Shown here: positions 53,129 to 63,856 of the stretch, piece after piece
Position numbering within the stretch: position 1 is the first letter of the stretch
Layout of the letters: each line of letters begins with the position of its first letter
From: Cognatishimia sp. WU-CL00825
GTDB lineage: Bacteria; Pseudomonadota; Alphaproteobacteria; Rhodobacterales; Rhodobacteraceae
Direction: 5' to 3'
NCBI RefSeq assembly: GCF_040364665.1
Contig: NZ_BAABWX010000001.1
Span: forward strand, 1,674,001 to 1,738,000
DNA: 64,000 nucleotides
Notes under the pieces: generated by a model
The model's database searches: none
Seen by the model: only the letters and a program-made list of their open reading frames with translations
What the model was told of the DNA's origin: nothing
Made by a program: the position numbers and the translations under genes

Positions 53129-53782
53129 TTACAGTTCAAATTCTGCAACACGCTCGAATCCCGCGAGCAGCGGTGCGCCGGCATTGAAAACAGGGCGCCA
53201 CGAAATGTTTTCAGCCTCTTTTAGTCCAATTTTGACAACACCAAGCTTACCTTGCATGAACAAACATGCGATGCGACCGCCGTTTTTCAACTGGGCTGCA
53301 AGTGCATCAGGAATAATTTCGATTCCCCCCTGAACGATGATCACGTCATAGGGCCCATGATCTGCGGCACCTGCTGGGAGCGCGCCTTGATGCACCACCA
53401 CGTTGTCAACATTCTGGTCTGCCAAAAGCACTTGTGCTTCTGATGCTTGGTCTTCGTCTGACTCTACTGCAACAACCGCTTCGGCCATGCGGGCAATCAC
53501 CGCTGCAGAATAACCGAGCCCAGACCCGATATCCAAAACAAGCTCATCTTTGCGAATATCCAAGCCATCAAGCATTTTTGCCAATGTACGAGGCTCTAAG
53601 ATAACACGGTCGGGGCCCAAAGATAGGTTTTCACCGATATATGCAGCGTCGCGTTTCTCTAACGGCACGTAAATTTCGCGCGGCACAGACAACATGGCTT
53701 CAATAATTGGAAATTTGGTTACATCAGACGGGCGCACTTGAGTGTCAACCATGGCGATACGGCGGATTTTATTATCAGACAT
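53129..53782 (-). CDS. pcm: Protein-L-isoaspartate O-methyltransferase-like protein
   Basis: 217 residues. SAM-binding motif I LVLDIGSGLGYSAAVIARMA at about residues 81-100, with ILEPRTLAKMLDGL before it and YDVIIVQGGIE later. It methylates isoaspartyl residues for repair of aged proteins; the members encoded beside tolC in alphaproteobacteria are slightly divergent, so the exact substrate is uncertain. Confidence 0.88.
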   Translation of the reverse strand: MSDNKIRRIAMVDTQVRPSDVTKFPIIEAMLSVPREIYVPLEKRDAAYIGENLSLGPDRVILEPRTLAKMLDGLDIRKDELVLDIGSGLGYSAAVIARMAEAVVAVESDEDQASEAQVLLADQNVDNVVVHQGALPAGAADHGPYDVIIVQGGIEIIPDALAAQLKNGGRIACLFMQGKLGVVKIGLKEAENISWRPVFNAGAPLLAGFERVAEFEL

Positions 53783-53923
53783 ACTAAACTCGTTCGTTCA
53801 GATTTCGGTCTTTGACGTCTTGCCATAATATTTTGGGAACAGCAACGCTCTACAGGACGAAAATCCCTGCTTCGCCCTTGCAGCGGTGAAAGAGTTCAGT
53901 TATTGCGCCTCTACCACCACGGC

Positions 53924-53997
53924 GGCGAGTTGGTAGAGTGGTTATGCAGCGGATTGCAAATCCGTGTACACCGGTTCGATTCCGGTACTCGCCTCCA
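53924..53997 (+). tRNA. tRNA-Cys (GCA anticodon)
   Basis: 74 bases with encoded CCA. Acceptor GGCGAGT pairs with ACTCGCC, anticodon loop TTGCAAA (anticodon GCA) closes on GCGGA/TCCGT, T-arm CCGG-TTCGATT-CCGG, discriminator T then CCA. It is the attachment target of the adjoining island, so its 3' half should be the att core. Confidence 0.97.
53960..53997 (+). other. Predicted left attachment site (att core in tRNA 3' end)
   Basis: Tyrosine integrases of this sort recombine within the 3' part of a tRNA gene; the integrase gene starts 73 bases after this tRNA. The other copy of this 3' sequence should be found at the far end of the island, beyond base 64000. No second copy is visible inside the window. 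Confidence 0.45.
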
Positions 53998-54070
53998 TCT
54001 TTCCCCAATTGACGGTTTCCACTCCAAACCATATGGTTTTAAGGCGTTAGCTTCAAAATCAGGGAACTAA

Positions 54071-55291
54071 ATGGGAACTACCTCCGACACTAAATACCAC
54101 CCGACAACACTGGTCCAGCTACCATCAAAAGGTAACCGCTGGTTTGTTCAGGCAACGCTCCCCAAGCCCCTACAGGGCAAGAATAAGCAAAAGCGAGTAA
54201 GCACTGGGACGAGTGACCGGAAGTTAGCCGAACGCTTACAGCATGAAATCACTAAACAGATTTACGATGGGTTTGATGAGCAGCTTGCAAAGCTAACCGT
54301 CGATGATAGAGGCGGAACGCTTCCATTCGCCAGTTTCACCATGACCGAAGAACAGTCGCAAATTTACCGCCTGATGCACCCTGAAAAAGTTCTGGCAGCC
54401 ATGACCCTGCACGAAAAAGAAAAGCTGGGGCCACAGCTTGGTGAACTTCTGGAGCAATTTTTGGCCTCTCGCGAATGGGCGCGATTGAAGACACGAAAAG
54501 AGCACGAGACCTACATCAAACAATTTGTTGAGTTGATAGGGAATTACTCAGTCAGCCACATAAGAAAAGTTCATGCATACGACTACGCCCAGATTCTCTC
54601 GGATCAGGGATATGCCAACAAAACGATTGGGAGTCGTATCTCCAAGGTTACCGCGATTTTGAAATATTGCGAAAGAAAGGGATTGGTAGAAGCCAACCCC
54701 TTTGTAAACCTTGATTTAACAAGTTACGGCCGCCCCAAGGTCTCATATATCCCCTACGACTTGGACGACCTCAAGACGATTTTCGCTCAAAAGATACCAC
54801 CCCGTGAAAAGCTCCTTTTCACCCTGCTGTGCACCACCGGTGCTAGGCTCGACGAAATTGCGTTACTCCGATGGGATCAAATCAAAAAGCACGGCAGGGT
54901 CACCTACCTGGACCTAAGAGACGCTGAGTTGATCAAGAACGATAGTTCGAGGCGGTTAGCCCCTCTTCACCCCAAGCTTGGCCTGCCGAAGCAAAACTCC
55001 GAACGGGTTTTCAACTATTCCCTTGATCAAGATGGCAAAGCCGCCACGAACGCTGGGTACAATGGAAGACCGTACCTGGAAGTGATCAACCACCCCTTGA
55101 AGGTTATCCACTCTTTCAGGGGGACCTTCAAAGACATGATGAGAGATATCGAGTGCCCAGAGGACGTTCATGATTGGATCACTGGCCACGGGGCCGGAGA
55201 TGTGAACAAAGGCTATGGTCGTGGCCCATCCCTAAAGGTGCGACACGATTGGGTATCGAAGTTGGACTTAGGATTTATCGGTGAAAGCTGA
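54071..55291 (+). CDS. int: Tyrosine recombinase (phage-type integrase)
   Basis: 406 residues. N-terminal arm-binding and SAM-like core-binding domain up to about 230, then a catalytic domain with R259 (TGARLDE), H347-x2-R350 (HSFRGT), H373 (TGHGAG) and the nucleophile Y382 (KGYGRG). All residues for catalysis are in place, so excision or integration activity is likely. The order of tRNA-Cys, integrase and cargo fits an integrative genomic island. Confidence 0.93.
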   Translation: MGTTSDTKYHPTTLVQLPSKGNRWFVQATLPKPLQGKNKQKRVSTGTSDRKLAERLQHEITKQIYDGFDEQLAKLTVDDRGGTLPFASFTMTEEQSQIYRLMHPEKVLAAMTLHEKEKLGPQLGELLEQFLASREWARLKTRKEHETYIKQFVELIGNYSVSHIRKVHAYDYAQILSDQGYANKTIGSRISKVTAILKYCERKGLVEANPFVNLDLTSYGRPKVSYIPYDLDDLKTIFAQKIPPREKLLFTLLCTTGARLDEIALLRWDQIKKHGRVTYLDLRDAELIKNDSSRRLAPLHPKLGLPKQNSERVFNYSLDQDGKAATNAGYNGRPYLEVINHPLKVIHSFRGTFKDMMRDIECPEDVHDWITGHGAGDVNKGYGRGPSLKVRHDWVSKLDLGFIGES

Positions 55292-55380
55292 AGTGCAACA
55301 AAGGTTGTGGCAAGATTTCTTGTCGGGCTGACCTCAAGCTCAAGTCGTCCTAAACAACCTTAATATCTTTCAAGCTTGAC

Positions 55381-55426
55381 CACCGTGCGAATATTAAGTA
55401 TTCGTATATTTAATATTCGAACGGTG
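55381..55426. promoter_or_regulatory. 46-base near-perfect palindrome over the regulator promoter
   Basis: Left arm CACCGTGCGAATATTAA (55381-55397) and right arm TTAATATTCGAACGGTG (55410-55426) match at 16 of 17 positions as an inverted repeat around a 12-base centre. TTGACC at 55376-55381 with TATTCG at 55399-55404 (17-base gap) could be the promoter, covered by the palindrome. It ends 6 bases before the WYL regulator's ATG. This is the arrangement of BrxR/CapW autorepression sites. Confidence 0.8.
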
Positions 55427-55432
55427 ATTCTT

Positions 55433-56281
55433 ATGGATTCGACAAATATCAAATGGGCAACAGAGCAAAGGTTCCAGTATTTGGAGCAACGAGCTTTCTG
55501 GCATGGGAGTCTGAACCGCAGCGATTTGATTGAGAAATTTGGAATATCTGTGCCGCAGGCATCGAAAGATTTGGCCTCGTACCAAAAGATGCATCCTTCT
55601 AATTTGTCCTACGACGCAAGCAAGAGGCAGTACTCACCAACCAAGGGTTTCACCCCGCACTTTGCTTCCAACAATGTCGATGATTACTTGTTTTCTCATG
55701 CGGATGCTGCTGAGAAGTCGGGCGAAACTAACATGTCCGAGATGTTGCCGCGACCAGTCCGCATCATTTCCACCCGCGCAATCCAGCCCGTTGTCGAAAG
55801 CATTTATCGAGTTGCATCAGTGGAAATTCAATATCAGTCAATGAATCCTCAAAAACCCGTACCTGTGTGGCGGAGAATTACACCCCATGCGTTCGGGAAC
55901 GACGGGCTAAGATGGCACGTTCGGGCCTTTTGCCATGAAGATATGAAATTTAAGGATTTTATCGCATCCCGAGTTCTGGAAGCGCGTAACCTCGGCGATG
56001 CTGGAGAAACAGCAGGCAGTGATGCGAATTGGTCCAGCACTATAGATGTCCAACTGATCCCAAACCCAGAACTCTCCAACTCACAACAGGCGATTATCGC
56101 ATCTGAATACGGCATGGAAGACGGATCACTTGCAATCACGGTGCGGAAGGCAATGCTATACTATTTCAACAAGCGGCTCAGGCTTGATGTAGCGTCAAAA
56201 CTCGACAAGCCGCACGAAACACCTTTGGTTGTATCCAACCGCAGTGAGTTCACCTCAGCGATGATGGAGGCAGCGAAATGA
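55433..56281 (+). CDS. WYL-domain transcriptional regulator, BrxR/CapW-like
   Basis: 282 residues from ATG 55433. N-terminal winged helix (LEQRAFWHGSLNRSDLIEKFGISVPQASKDLASYQ in pieces), then a WYL domain in which ITPHAFGNDGLRWHVRAFC and FKDFIASRV match the ligand-binding core, then a C-terminal dimer region. BrxR and CapW proteins repress BREX, CBASS and other defence operons and respond to a nucleic-acid-like signal. The stop overlaps the hsdR start (ATGA), so it is coupled to the restriction genes. A frame to 55376 would place the operator inside the gene. Confidence 0.85.
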   Translation: MDSTNIKWATEQRFQYLEQRAFWHGSLNRSDLIEKFGISVPQASKDLASYQKMHPSNLSYDASKRQYSPTKGFTPHFASNNVDDYLFSHADAAEKSGETNMSEMLPRPVRIISTRAIQPVVESIYRVASVEIQYQSMNPQKPVPVWRRITPHAFGNDGLRWHVRAFCHEDMKFKDFIASRVLEARNLGDAGETAGSDANWSSTIDVQLIPNPELSNSQQAIIASEYGMEDGSLAITVRKAMLYYFNKRLRLDVASKLDKPHETPLVVSNRSEFTSAMMEAAK

Positions 56282-59200
56282 CCTCCACAAACTTTGAGTT
56301 CTTGAAAGAAGATTGGCCCGAACTGGCCGGATTGGGGGCATTGGCCGAGTCCTATGCACACACTGACCCAACAAGTTCGGTGTTTAATCTACGTCTTCTG
56401 GCCGAGAACTTGGTGAAAGACATTTACCGAGATTTGAAGCTACCCAAACCAGTTCGGGCAAAGCAAATCGACCTGCTCGAAGGCGGCTCATTCTGCACCA
56501 TTACACCCAAGGTGGTCCGCGATAAACTTCATGCAATTCGTGTCCAAGGCAATAAAGCTGTCCATGGTGAAGGAGCTTCGACTGCCACCGCGATCTGGCT
56601 TCTCAGGGAAGCCTTCGACTTGTCGCGTTGGTTGACTGTTTACTTCAAGAAGTCAGACATCCAATCGTTACCGAAGTTTTCCAAACCCCTTCCCCCAGCC
56701 GACGCATCAGAGGCGAAAGCAGAAACAAAGAAAGTACTTGACCGACTGGCGGCTCAGGAAGCTGAGATGGCATCATTACTGGAAGAGCTTGATGTCGCTC
56801 GACAACAGGTTGAGACCTCAGAGAAGAAGGCCGCTGAACTCGAAATTTTGGCTAAATCAGCATCTGAGACCGCTGACGTACTAGAATTTGATGAATCAAC
56901 CACGCGGACTAGAATCATTGACTCTATGATCGCAGCAGCAGGTTGGGACATCGCCGGTGGGGATGCTTCCACCTCGGAGGTGGCTAAGGAATTCGGGGTT
57001 CTCGGACAACCGACCTCTACTGGAAAAGGTTTTGTAGATTATGTCCTTTTTGACTCTGACGGTTCGCCACTTGCGGTGATCGAAGCCAAAAAAACGTCAG
57101 TTGACCCCGAACGCGGTAGAAAACAAGCTCAGCTTTACGCCGACGCGTTGGAAGAACAAAGTGGGCAACGCCCGGCCATCTTTTACACCAATGGCTACGA
57201 CCTTTGGCTGTGGGATGATGCCGGTGGGTATCCGCCCCGAAAAGTCTACGGCTACTACTCCAAAGACAGCTTACAGTACCTCGTGAAGTTCCAGCGAAAG
57301 AACAAAAAAGACCTCTCAACACTGGTGCCGCAAGAACGCATCGTAAACAGACTTTACCAGATCGAAGCCATAAAAGCCGTAGCAGAGCGTTTTTCTGATC
57401 ACTACCGAAAGGCTTTGGTCGTACAGGCGACAGGGACAGGTAAAACAAGGGTTGCTATCGCTCTCGCTGAACTCCTTATCCGGGCGGGTTGGGCAAAACG
57501 CGTTTTGTTTCTTTGTGATCGCAAAGAGCTTCGTAAGCAGGCCAAGAATTCTTTCACCGAGTTTTTGGAAACCGAGCCTGTGAGAATTGTGAACTCTAGA
57601 GCAAGTGGGGAATCCACTGAACGAATATTCATCGCCACCTACCCCGCGATGTTGAAAGTATTCCAGTCGTTCGACGTAGGCTTTTTTGATCTGATTATTG
57701 CTGATGAATCCCATCGGTCTATCTACAATATTTATGGTGATCTCTTTCACTACTTCGATAGCTTGCAAATTGGTTTAACCGCAACGCCAGTAAACTTTGT
57801 CACACGCAGCACTTTTGGCCTTTTCAACTGCGAGGGCCAACTCCCAACGTTCAATTATGACCTCGAACAGGCGGTCACATCGGAGCCCCCGTATCTGACA
57901 CCATTTGAAGTATTTGAACACACTACACAATTTCTAAGAGATGGAATTCGTCTTGAAGGTCTGACCGCCGAACAAATCGCGGAACTCGAAGACCAAGGTG
58001 AAGACCCAAACAACTACGACTTTTCCTCCGAGCAGATCGATCAAGGCATATTCAACCGTGACACCAACCGGGTCATAATCAGGAACTTGATGGAAAACGG
58101 TGTACGTGAAGGCTCCGAACAGTCTATCGGTAAGACCATAATATTTGCACGCAACCACGTGCATGCCATATTGATGAGCAGCTTGTTCGATGAAATGTAT
58201 CCGCAATATGGCGGGAAGTTTTGCCGTGTCATCGATAATTACGACCCAAGGGCCGAACAATTAATCGACGACTTCAAAAGCTCCACTAACGAACTGACCA
58301 TCGCGATCTCCGTCGATATGCTCGATACTGGCATAGACGTTCCTGAAATCGTCAATCTTGTATTCGCAAAACCAGTCAAGTCTCCAGTGAAGTTTTGGCA
58401 AATGGTTGGACGTGGCACTCGCCTGTGTCCTGACCTGTTTGGTCCAGGTCTCGACAAAAAGGTTTTCCGGATATTTGATCATTGGGGCAACTTCCAACGG
58501 TTCGAAGATGGGTACCAGCCAGCAGAACCACAGCCATCCAAGTCTCTGCTTCAAGTGTTGTTCGAGCAACGTCTAACCTTGGCTGAAACAGCGTTGCGCA
58601 AGAGCGAAATCGCTACCTTTGATGATATAGTCGCTCTGATATCAGCCGACATCGAAGCACTGCCGGAAGAATCGATTGCAGTACGTGAACGATGGAAGGA
58701 AAAACGATCAGTGGGCGCACTGGATAACCTTAATAAGTTTGAACCAAACACGGTTGCAGTACTTCGAAACACCATCGCACCACTCATGCAATGGCGGAAT
58801 ATCAGGGGCGCGACCGACGCTCATGCATTCGACTTGCTTGTGTGCAGGATTCAAATCGCCACGCTTATGGCATCGGCGGATGTTGCCGATCTACGCATAG
58901 ATTTTATGGAGCGGTTGGATCGGCTCCAGATGAATCTGAACCCAGTGCGAGAGAAAGCCGAAGTCATAAAACGTGCTAAGTCGGACACTTTTTGGGAGAA
59001 TCTGACGGTTGCAGCATTAGAGGATGTTCGTACGCCATTGCGCGAGATCATTCATTACCGTGAACCTGGGGTTAGCCCGGGTATCGGTCCTAAGATCATA
59101 GATGTGACGGAAGACGAGTCACTGGTCCAAACCGGGCGTCGCAGTGCAAGCCTACATACCGTTGACATGGCAGCCTACAAGAGCATCGTTGAAGGTGAGT

Positions 59201-59685
59201 TGCGGAAGCACTTCGATACGAACCCGACGCTAGTCAAAATCCGCAACGGTGAACCGGTTACAGCGGAGGACCTCAACGCAATAATTTCTCTGGTCCTGAC
59301 ACAGAACCCCGATGTTGGCCGTGAGGCACTGGAGGAGTTCTTCGAGACGACAGCCCTGCCGCTGGACCTGGCGATCCGCTCCATGGTGGGCCTTGATGCA
59401 GAAATGGTACGGGATCGTTTCTCGACTTTTGTGCTCAGCCACCCAGAGCTTACAGCCAAACAAACTCGGTTCTTGGGCATGCTCCAAAACCACATTGTCA
59501 AATTCGGTTTCATCACTATCGACAAACTCTATGACCAACCATTCACCGTGGTGGATGCAGACGGGCCTGAGGGTGTGTTCGACAAACCCGAAGACATCGA
59601 TCAACTCATGAAAATCGTTAATCTCTTTGCGCCCCCTTCTCGGTCCGGCGATAGCGACGGAACGGATAAAGGAACAATTCACTAA
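56278..59685 (+). CDS. hsdR: Type I restriction endonuclease subunit R
   Basis: 1135 residues. An N-terminal DUF4145-like region ([14 protein letters not shown]...[13 protein letters not shown]), a coiled coil at about 140-200, the nuclease core ([23 protein letters not shown], i.e. D...ExK near 254-272), then SF2 translocase motifs QATGTGKT near 384, DESH near 476 and QMVGRGTR near 708, and a C-terminal domain for binding the methylase. It cuts unmodified DNA after translocation. The start overlaps the regulator stop by 4 bases and the stop overlaps hsdM by one base. Confidence 0.95.
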   Translation: MTSTNFEFLKEDWPELAGLGALAESYAHTDPTSSVFNLRLLAENLVKDIYRDLKLPKPVRAKQIDLLEGGSFCTITPKVVRDKLHAIRVQGNKAVHGEGASTATAIWLLREAFDLSRWLTVYFKKSDIQSLPKFSKPLPPADASEAKAETKKVLDRLAAQEAEMASLLEELDVARQQVETSEKKAAELEILAKSASETADVLEFDESTTRTRIIDSMIAAAGWDIAGGDASTSEVAKEFGVLGQPTSTGKGFVDYVLFDSDGSPLAVIEAKKTSVDPERGRKQAQLYADALEEQSGQRPAIFYTNGYDLWLWDDAGGYPPRKVYGYYSKDSLQYLVKFQRKNKKDLSTLVPQERIVNRLYQIEAIKAVAERFSDHYRKALVVQATGTGKTRVAIALAELLIRAGWAKRVLFLCDRKELRKQAKNSFTEFLETEPVRIVNSRASGESTERIFIATYPAMLKVFQSFDVGFFDLIIADESHRSIYNIYGDLFHYFDSLQIGLTATPVNFVTRSTFGLFNCEGQLPTFNYDLEQAVTSEPPYLTPFEVFEHTTQFLRDGIRLEGLTAEQIAELEDQGEDPNNYDFSSEQIDQGIFNRDTNRVIIRNLMENGVREGSEQSIGKTIIFARNHVHAILMSSLFDEMYPQYGGKFCRVIDNYDPRAEQLIDDFKSSTNELTIAISVDMLDTGIDVPEIVNLVFAKPVKSPVKFWQMVGRGTRLCPDLFGPGLDKKVFRIFDHWGNFQRFEDGYQPAEPQPSKSLLQVLFEQRLTLAETALRKSEIATFDDIVALISADIEALPEESIAVRERWKEKRSVGALDNLNKFEPNTVAVLRNTIAPLMQWRNIRGATDAHAFDLLVCRIQIATLMASADVADLRIDFMERLDRLQMNLNPVREKAEVIKRAKSDTFWENLTVAALEDVRTPLREIIHYREPGVSPGIGPKIIDVTEDESLVQTGRRSASLHTVDMAAYKSIVEGELRKHFDTNPTLVKIRNGEPVTAEDLNAIISLVLTQNPDVGREALEEFFETTALPLDLAIRSMVGLDAEMVRDRFSTFVLSHPELTAKQTRFLGMLQNHIVKFGFITIDKLYDQPFTVVDADGPEGVFDKPEDIDQLMKIVNLFAPPSRSGDSDGTDKGTIH

Positions 59686-61205
59686 TGATAACCGGCGATT
59701 TAAAACGTAGCGTTGACGCGCTTTGGACGGAATTTTGGCAGGGTGGTATCACCAACCCGCTGACTGTGATCGAACAGATCACATTCCTGATCTACGTCCG
59801 GCTCCTCGATGTGGCTGAAACCCGTGATGAAAACCGTCTGCGTCGCAGCGGCACAGAATTCAAGCGTCGCTTCTCTGATGCCGACCAAGACCTACGGTGG
59901 TCGCACTTCCGCCATCTTGGGGGGGACGCGATGCTGCCGTTGGTTCGTGATCGGGTGTTCCCACATTTCCGCAAATCATCGGTTGGTGGCACGACTTTCT
60001 CGGAATTCATGAAAGACGCTCAGTTGATGATCCAGAAGGAGAGCCTTCTGACCAAGGCTGTCACTATGATCAACAACCTGCCACTGACCGAAGGCGACAC
60101 CAAGGGTGACCTGTATGAGCATCTGCTCAGCAAACTCACCACGGCGGGCATCAATGGTCAGTTCCGCACACCTCGTCATATCATCCGGCTCATGGTGGAC
60201 ATCCTGGAACCCAAGCCGACCGAGGTGATCGCTGATCCCTCCTGTGGCACCGGCGGCTTCCTAGTTCAGGTGATGGAATACCTGATGGAGACTTACACCT
60301 CACCCGAGGCGGTCATCACCGAAACGGATGAGGACGGGAAACCGTACAACATCTACACCGGTGACCTGCTGGAGGATCATCGCGAACACATTCGTTCAAA
60401 CATGTTCCACGGCTTCGACTTTGACGCCACCATGCTGCGGATCGCGGCGATGAACATGATGTTGCACGGCGTGGACGACCCCGACATCCATTACCAAGAC
60501 ACGCTGTCCAATAACTTCCCTGAGCGGTTCCCGAAGGCGGCAACCGAAGGGTTCGATGTGATCCTGGCCAACCCACCCTTTAAGGGCAGCTTGGACTATG
60601 AAGACGTGCATGCAGGGTTGCTGCGGCAGGTGAAGACCAAGAAGACGGAACTGCTGTTCCTGGTGTTGATCTTGCGGATGCTCAAGATTGGTGGTCGTTC
60701 AGCAACTGTTGTGCCAGATGGGGTGCTGTTCGGCTCCTCTACAGCCCATGTAGCCCTTCGCAGGCAGTTGCTGGACGAGAACCAACTAGAGGCCGTCATC
60801 TCGCTACCCTCGGGCGTGTTCAAGCCCTATGCGGGTGTCAGTACAGGAATTCTGGTGTTCACCAAGGGTGGACGCACTGATGACGTGTTCTTCTACGATG
60901 TCCAGAACGATGGTTTTTCATTAGACGACAAACGCGACCCAATTGAAGCGAACGACCTGCCGGGATGTCTCTCCGCCTGGAAAAAGCGTGACATCAGCAA
61001 AGATACGGACCGAAAGAGCAGTGCATTCTTTGTTTCAGCAAAAGAGATAAGGGACTCAAACTACGATCTCTCGCTGGGCCGTTACAAAGAACGGACATAT
61101 GTGTCCCAAACGTACGATGCTCCAAAGAAAATCTTGGACCGTATGAAGAAGCACAACAATGAGTTGGCGGATGACCTAACAGAACTTGGGGACCTGTTGG
61201 GATGA
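59685..61205 (+). CDS. hsdM: Type I DNA N6-adenine methyltransferase subunit M
   Basis: 506 residues. N-terminal helical domain ([31 protein letters not shown] in pieces), SAM motif [10 protein letters not shown] at about 184-193 and catalytic NPPF at 296-299, which methylates adenine. It forms the M2S core with HsdS. It overlaps hsdR (TAATG) and hsdS (ATGA), so stoichiometry is set by coupled translation. Confidence 0.96.
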   Translation: MITGDLKRSVDALWTEFWQGGITNPLTVIEQITFLIYVRLLDVAETRDENRLRRSGTEFKRRFSDADQDLRWSHFRHLGGDAMLPLVRDRVFPHFRKSSVGGTTFSEFMKDAQLMIQKESLLTKAVTMINNLPLTEGDTKGDLYEHLLSKLTTAGINGQFRTPRHIIRLMVDILEPKPTEVIADPSCGTGGFLVQVMEYLMETYTSPEAVITETDEDGKPYNIYTGDLLEDHREHIRSNMFHGFDFDATMLRIAAMNMMLHGVDDPDIHYQDTLSNNFPERFPKAATEGFDVILANPPFKGSLDYEDVHAGLLRQVKTKKTELLFLVLILRMLKIGGRSATVVPDGVLFGSSTAHVALRRQLLDENQLEAVISLPSGVFKPYAGVSTGILVFTKGGRTDDVFFYDVQNDGFSLDDKRDPIEANDLPGCLSAWKKRDISKDTDRKSSAFFVSAKEIRDSNYDLSLGRYKERTYVSQTYDAPKKILDRMKKHNNELADDLTELGDLLG

Positions 61206-62377
61206 TAATGACTAAGGACACAGCGAGTGCCCACTACCCAACTAAGGACCTCGGAAGTTTAGTCGATTTTTTTGATAATCGCAGGAAACCAATCACAGCA
61301 TCGAAGCGGGAAAGTGGCGATATACCATACTATGGTGCTAATGGCGTTCAAGGTCATGTTAAGGATTACCTGTTCGATGAACCTCTCATACTTTTAGCGG
61401 AGGACGGGGGACATTTCGACGACCCTGCGAGAGGGATTGCCTACGAGATCACTGGAAAGTCATGGGTGAATAACCATGCTCACGTGCTTCGAGCCAAGGA
61501 AGGTGTCAGTCAAAGGTATTTGCTTTGGGTACTGCGGCATTACGACGTAACACCCTTCATTTCTGGTTCAACGCGGGCAAAACTCACCAAGGGGCAGGCT
61601 GAAAGAATTCCAATTCCAGTCCCTGAATCCCTCGCGGAACAACGCCGGATCGCTGCGATATTGGACAAGTCGGATGCCATCCGCCGCAAACGCGAACAGG
61701 CGCTCACCCTCGCCGATGATTTCCTGAAATCGGTGTTTTTGGAGATGTTTGGCGATCCTCACACCAATTCCGGCGGCTGGGATGTCGGAGTAATCTCCGA
61801 TTGCCTGACCAGCACCGTCGGTGGTTGGAGTGCTAAGGGTGAAGCTCGGCCTGCTCGGTCGGATGAACTAGGCGTTTTAAAGATCAGCGCAGTGACTTCC
61901 GGCGAGTACATTCCTGAAGAAAACAAAACCGTTTCCGTAGTGCCTGAGGGCAAAAAACTTGTGGTCCCCCAGGTTGGTGACCTGTTGTTCAGTCGTGCCA
62001 ACACTCGTGAACTGGTCGCTGCGACCTGTATCGTCTTAGACGCCCCGCAGAACGTGTTCTTGCCAGATAAACTTTGGAGCCTCGAAGTTGATCCTGACGA
62101 GGCCACGGCACCATACCTTAAATTCGTGCTGACTGACCCCGGTTATCGCTACGCTCTGTGCTTACGTGCATCCGGCACCAGCGGATCGATGCTGAATATC
62201 TCCAAGGCGAAACTACTCGATCACCCAATCCCCATTCCACCGATACAAAAGCAGAAGGATTTTGAGAAGATATGGTGGAGAACTCAGGAAACCGTCAAAC
62301 GGCTGAAGTCAGAGCTTGAGATGTCAAACGAACTATTTGGATCGCTCTCCCAACGTGCATTCAGCGGTGGTCTGTAG
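61202..62377 (+). CDS. hsdS: Type I restriction specificity subunit S
   Basis: 391 residues. Two target-recognition domains, at about 10-130 and about 190-340, are separated by the conserved helical spacer [25 protein letters not shown], and a second helical repeat closes the protein ([14 protein letters not shown]). A bipartite recognition sequence is expected. The start overlaps the hsdM stop. The two recognition domains differ, so it is not an obvious duplication. Confidence 0.94.
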   Translation: MIMTKDTASAHYPTKDLGSLVDFFDNRRKPITASKRESGDIPYYGANGVQGHVKDYLFDEPLILLAEDGGHFDDPARGIAYEITGKSWVNNHAHVLRAKEGVSQRYLLWVLRHYDVTPFISGSTRAKLTKGQAERIPIPVPESLAEQRRIAAILDKSDAIRRKREQALTLADDFLKSVFLEMFGDPHTNSGGWDVGVISDCLTSTVGGWSAKGEARPARSDELGVLKISAVTSGEYIPEENKTVSVVPEGKKLVVPQVGDLLFSRANTRELVAATCIVLDAPQNVFLPDKLWSLEVDPDEATAPYLKFVLTDPGYRYALCLRASGTSGSMLNISKAKLLDHPIPIPPIQKQKDFEKIWWRTQETVKRLKSELEMSNELFGSLSQRAFSGGL

Positions 62378-62386
62378 GATGCTGAG

Positions 62387-62941
62387 ATGAACCTTACCGG
62401 CAACCGAAACCAACTTATAAACGTTAGCCCAGCCGTTAGGCCGGAACTTCACCAAATGACGTTGCCCGGTCCGATGCTTCAGCGGGGGTTCTGGCTCTAT
62501 GTCTGGCGTGTCGAGACACCCAACCGTGAACGTCTTTATGTAGGCCGCACCGGTGATAGCAGCAGCCCCCATGCCACTGCACCGTATACTCGCATGGGTC
62601 AGCACCTTGGCTTCGCAAAGACGCAAAACAGCCTTAGGCGATTGCTTGGTGAAGCTGGTATCGAACCTGAATCTTGTGCTCGATACGATTTGGTTTCGTT
62701 CGGTCCCATGTTCCCAGAGGTCGGTCTGAAACCAGATCAAGACCGTGACGAGCAGATGGCCCTGCACAAACCGCTGCGCGATCAGATGGCCGGATTGGAA
62801 AAGAAGCTGCGCGATGCACTGGTCGCATCCGGATACGACGTGTTGAATGTGGTCCACAGCAAAAAGCAATTTGATGACGCCCATTGGGCAATGGTGCGTA
62901 ACGCATTTTCAATACATTTCCCGGAGTTGATTGATGAGTGA
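62387..62941 (+). CDS. GIY-YIG-like putative nuclease in the restriction operon
   Basis: 184 residues. Residues 35-75 resemble the GIY-YIG core: WLYVWRV (36-42) in place of GIY, LYVGRTGD (50-57) in place of YIG, and R69...H73 as the R-x3-H. A predicted metal-binding glutamate later cannot be fixed by eye. A coiled-coil-like helix (LEKKLRDALVASG) and WAMVRNAFS follow. It starts 9 bases after hsdS and its stop overlaps the next start by 8 bases. Function is inferred only; it is not a standard type I subunit. Confidence 0.6.
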   Translation: MNLTGNRNQLINVSPAVRPELHQMTLPGPMLQRGFWLYVWRVETPNRERLYVGRTGDSSSPHATAPYTRMGQHLGFAKTQNSLRRLLGEAGIEPESCARYDLVSFGPMFPEVGLKPDQDRDEQMALHKPLRDQMAGLEKKLRDALVASGYDVLNVVHSKKQFDDAHWAMVRNAFSIHFPELIDE

Positions 62942-63854
62942 TTTAAAGCTGTTCCACCTAAACGGCTCCGATGCCGCCGAAATTCCCGGCAGCGGCCTGG
63001 CCCTTGAAAAATCCTTGCAGACGCTGATCGAGCAAAACCTGGAAACATTCCTTGGTGTTCGTTTTCTGGCGTCAGAATTCTCAACCGGTGCGGAACACGG
63101 TGGGCGGATGGACACGCTGGGTTTGGATGAGAACGGTTACCCCGTGATCATTGAATACAAACGGTCCACAAACATGAACGTCATTAACCAAGGGCTGTTC
63201 TATCTTGATTGGTTGGTCACCCATCGCGGTGATTTCGAGATGTTAGTGCTCAAGACCTTTGGTGCCGAAGCCGCGCAATCGGTTGAATGGTCATCCCCCC
63301 GTCTGATCTGCATCGCCGGTGATTTCAGCAAATATGACGAACACGCCATCAAGCAGATGAACCACAACATCGATCTGATCCGGTACGTGAAATTCGGCGA
63401 CGATTTGGTGCTGCTCGAACAGATCAACGCGGCGGTTGCTCCGACGAATGGAGTCCTTGCACCGAGCGGACCGAAACCGGCTGCTGGCAAGGCCAAGTAT
63501 ACCACGGTGTCAGAGCATCTGGAGAAAGCGGATGATGACCTGACCGACCTTTACGAAGCCGTGAAGGAACATCTGCTGAGCCTTGGAGATGATGTCCAAC
63601 ACAAAGCACTGAGGTTCTATTTCGCCTTTAAGCGGATCAAGAATTTTGCCTGTGTCGAGATCAAGAACCAGGACAAAAAGGTCATGGTTTACCTGAAAGT
63701 TGATCCGGATAGCGTCGATCTGGACGATGGTTTCACACGTGATGTTCGAAAGATCGGTCATTTCGGGACTGGAGATTTAGAGGTCACAATTCGATCTATG
63801 GATGATTTCGAACGAGCCAAGCCGCTCATCGAACGCAGCTATGAGGTTGCCTGA
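62934..63854 (+). CDS. NucS-like (PD-(D/E)XK) plus DUF5655 domain protein
   Basis: 306 residues. The N-terminal half has GGRMDTLGLDENGYPVIIEYKRS: D60 with E74-Y-K76 as a PD-(D/E)XK active-site pattern, similar to DUF91/NucS endonucleases. The C-terminal half (SEHLEKADDDLTDLYEAVKEHLLSL...KALRFYFAFKRIKNFACVEI) matches DUF5655-type domains. Such proteins occur beside restriction systems. It overlaps the GIY-YIG-like gene by 8 bases. Whether it cuts DNA is unknown. Confidence 0.75.
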   Translation: MSDLKLFHLNGSDAAEIPGSGLALEKSLQTLIEQNLETFLGVRFLASEFSTGAEHGGRMDTLGLDENGYPVIIEYKRSTNMNVINQGLFYLDWLVTHRGDFEMLVLKTFGAEAAQSVEWSSPRLICIAGDFSKYDEHAIKQMNHNIDLIRYVKFGDDLVLLEQINAAVAPTNGVLAPSGPKPAAGKAKYTTVSEHLEKADDDLTDLYEAVKEHLLSLGDDVQHKALRFYFAFKRIKNFACVEIKNQDKKVMVYLKVDPDSVDLDDGFTRDVRKIGHFGTGDLEVTIRSMDDFERAKPLIERSYEVA

Positions 63855-63856
63855 GC

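Noticed and set aside
55376..55432. Earlier TTG start of the WYL regulator
   Set aside because: The extra codons consist of the 46-base palindrome, which is far better explained as an operator.
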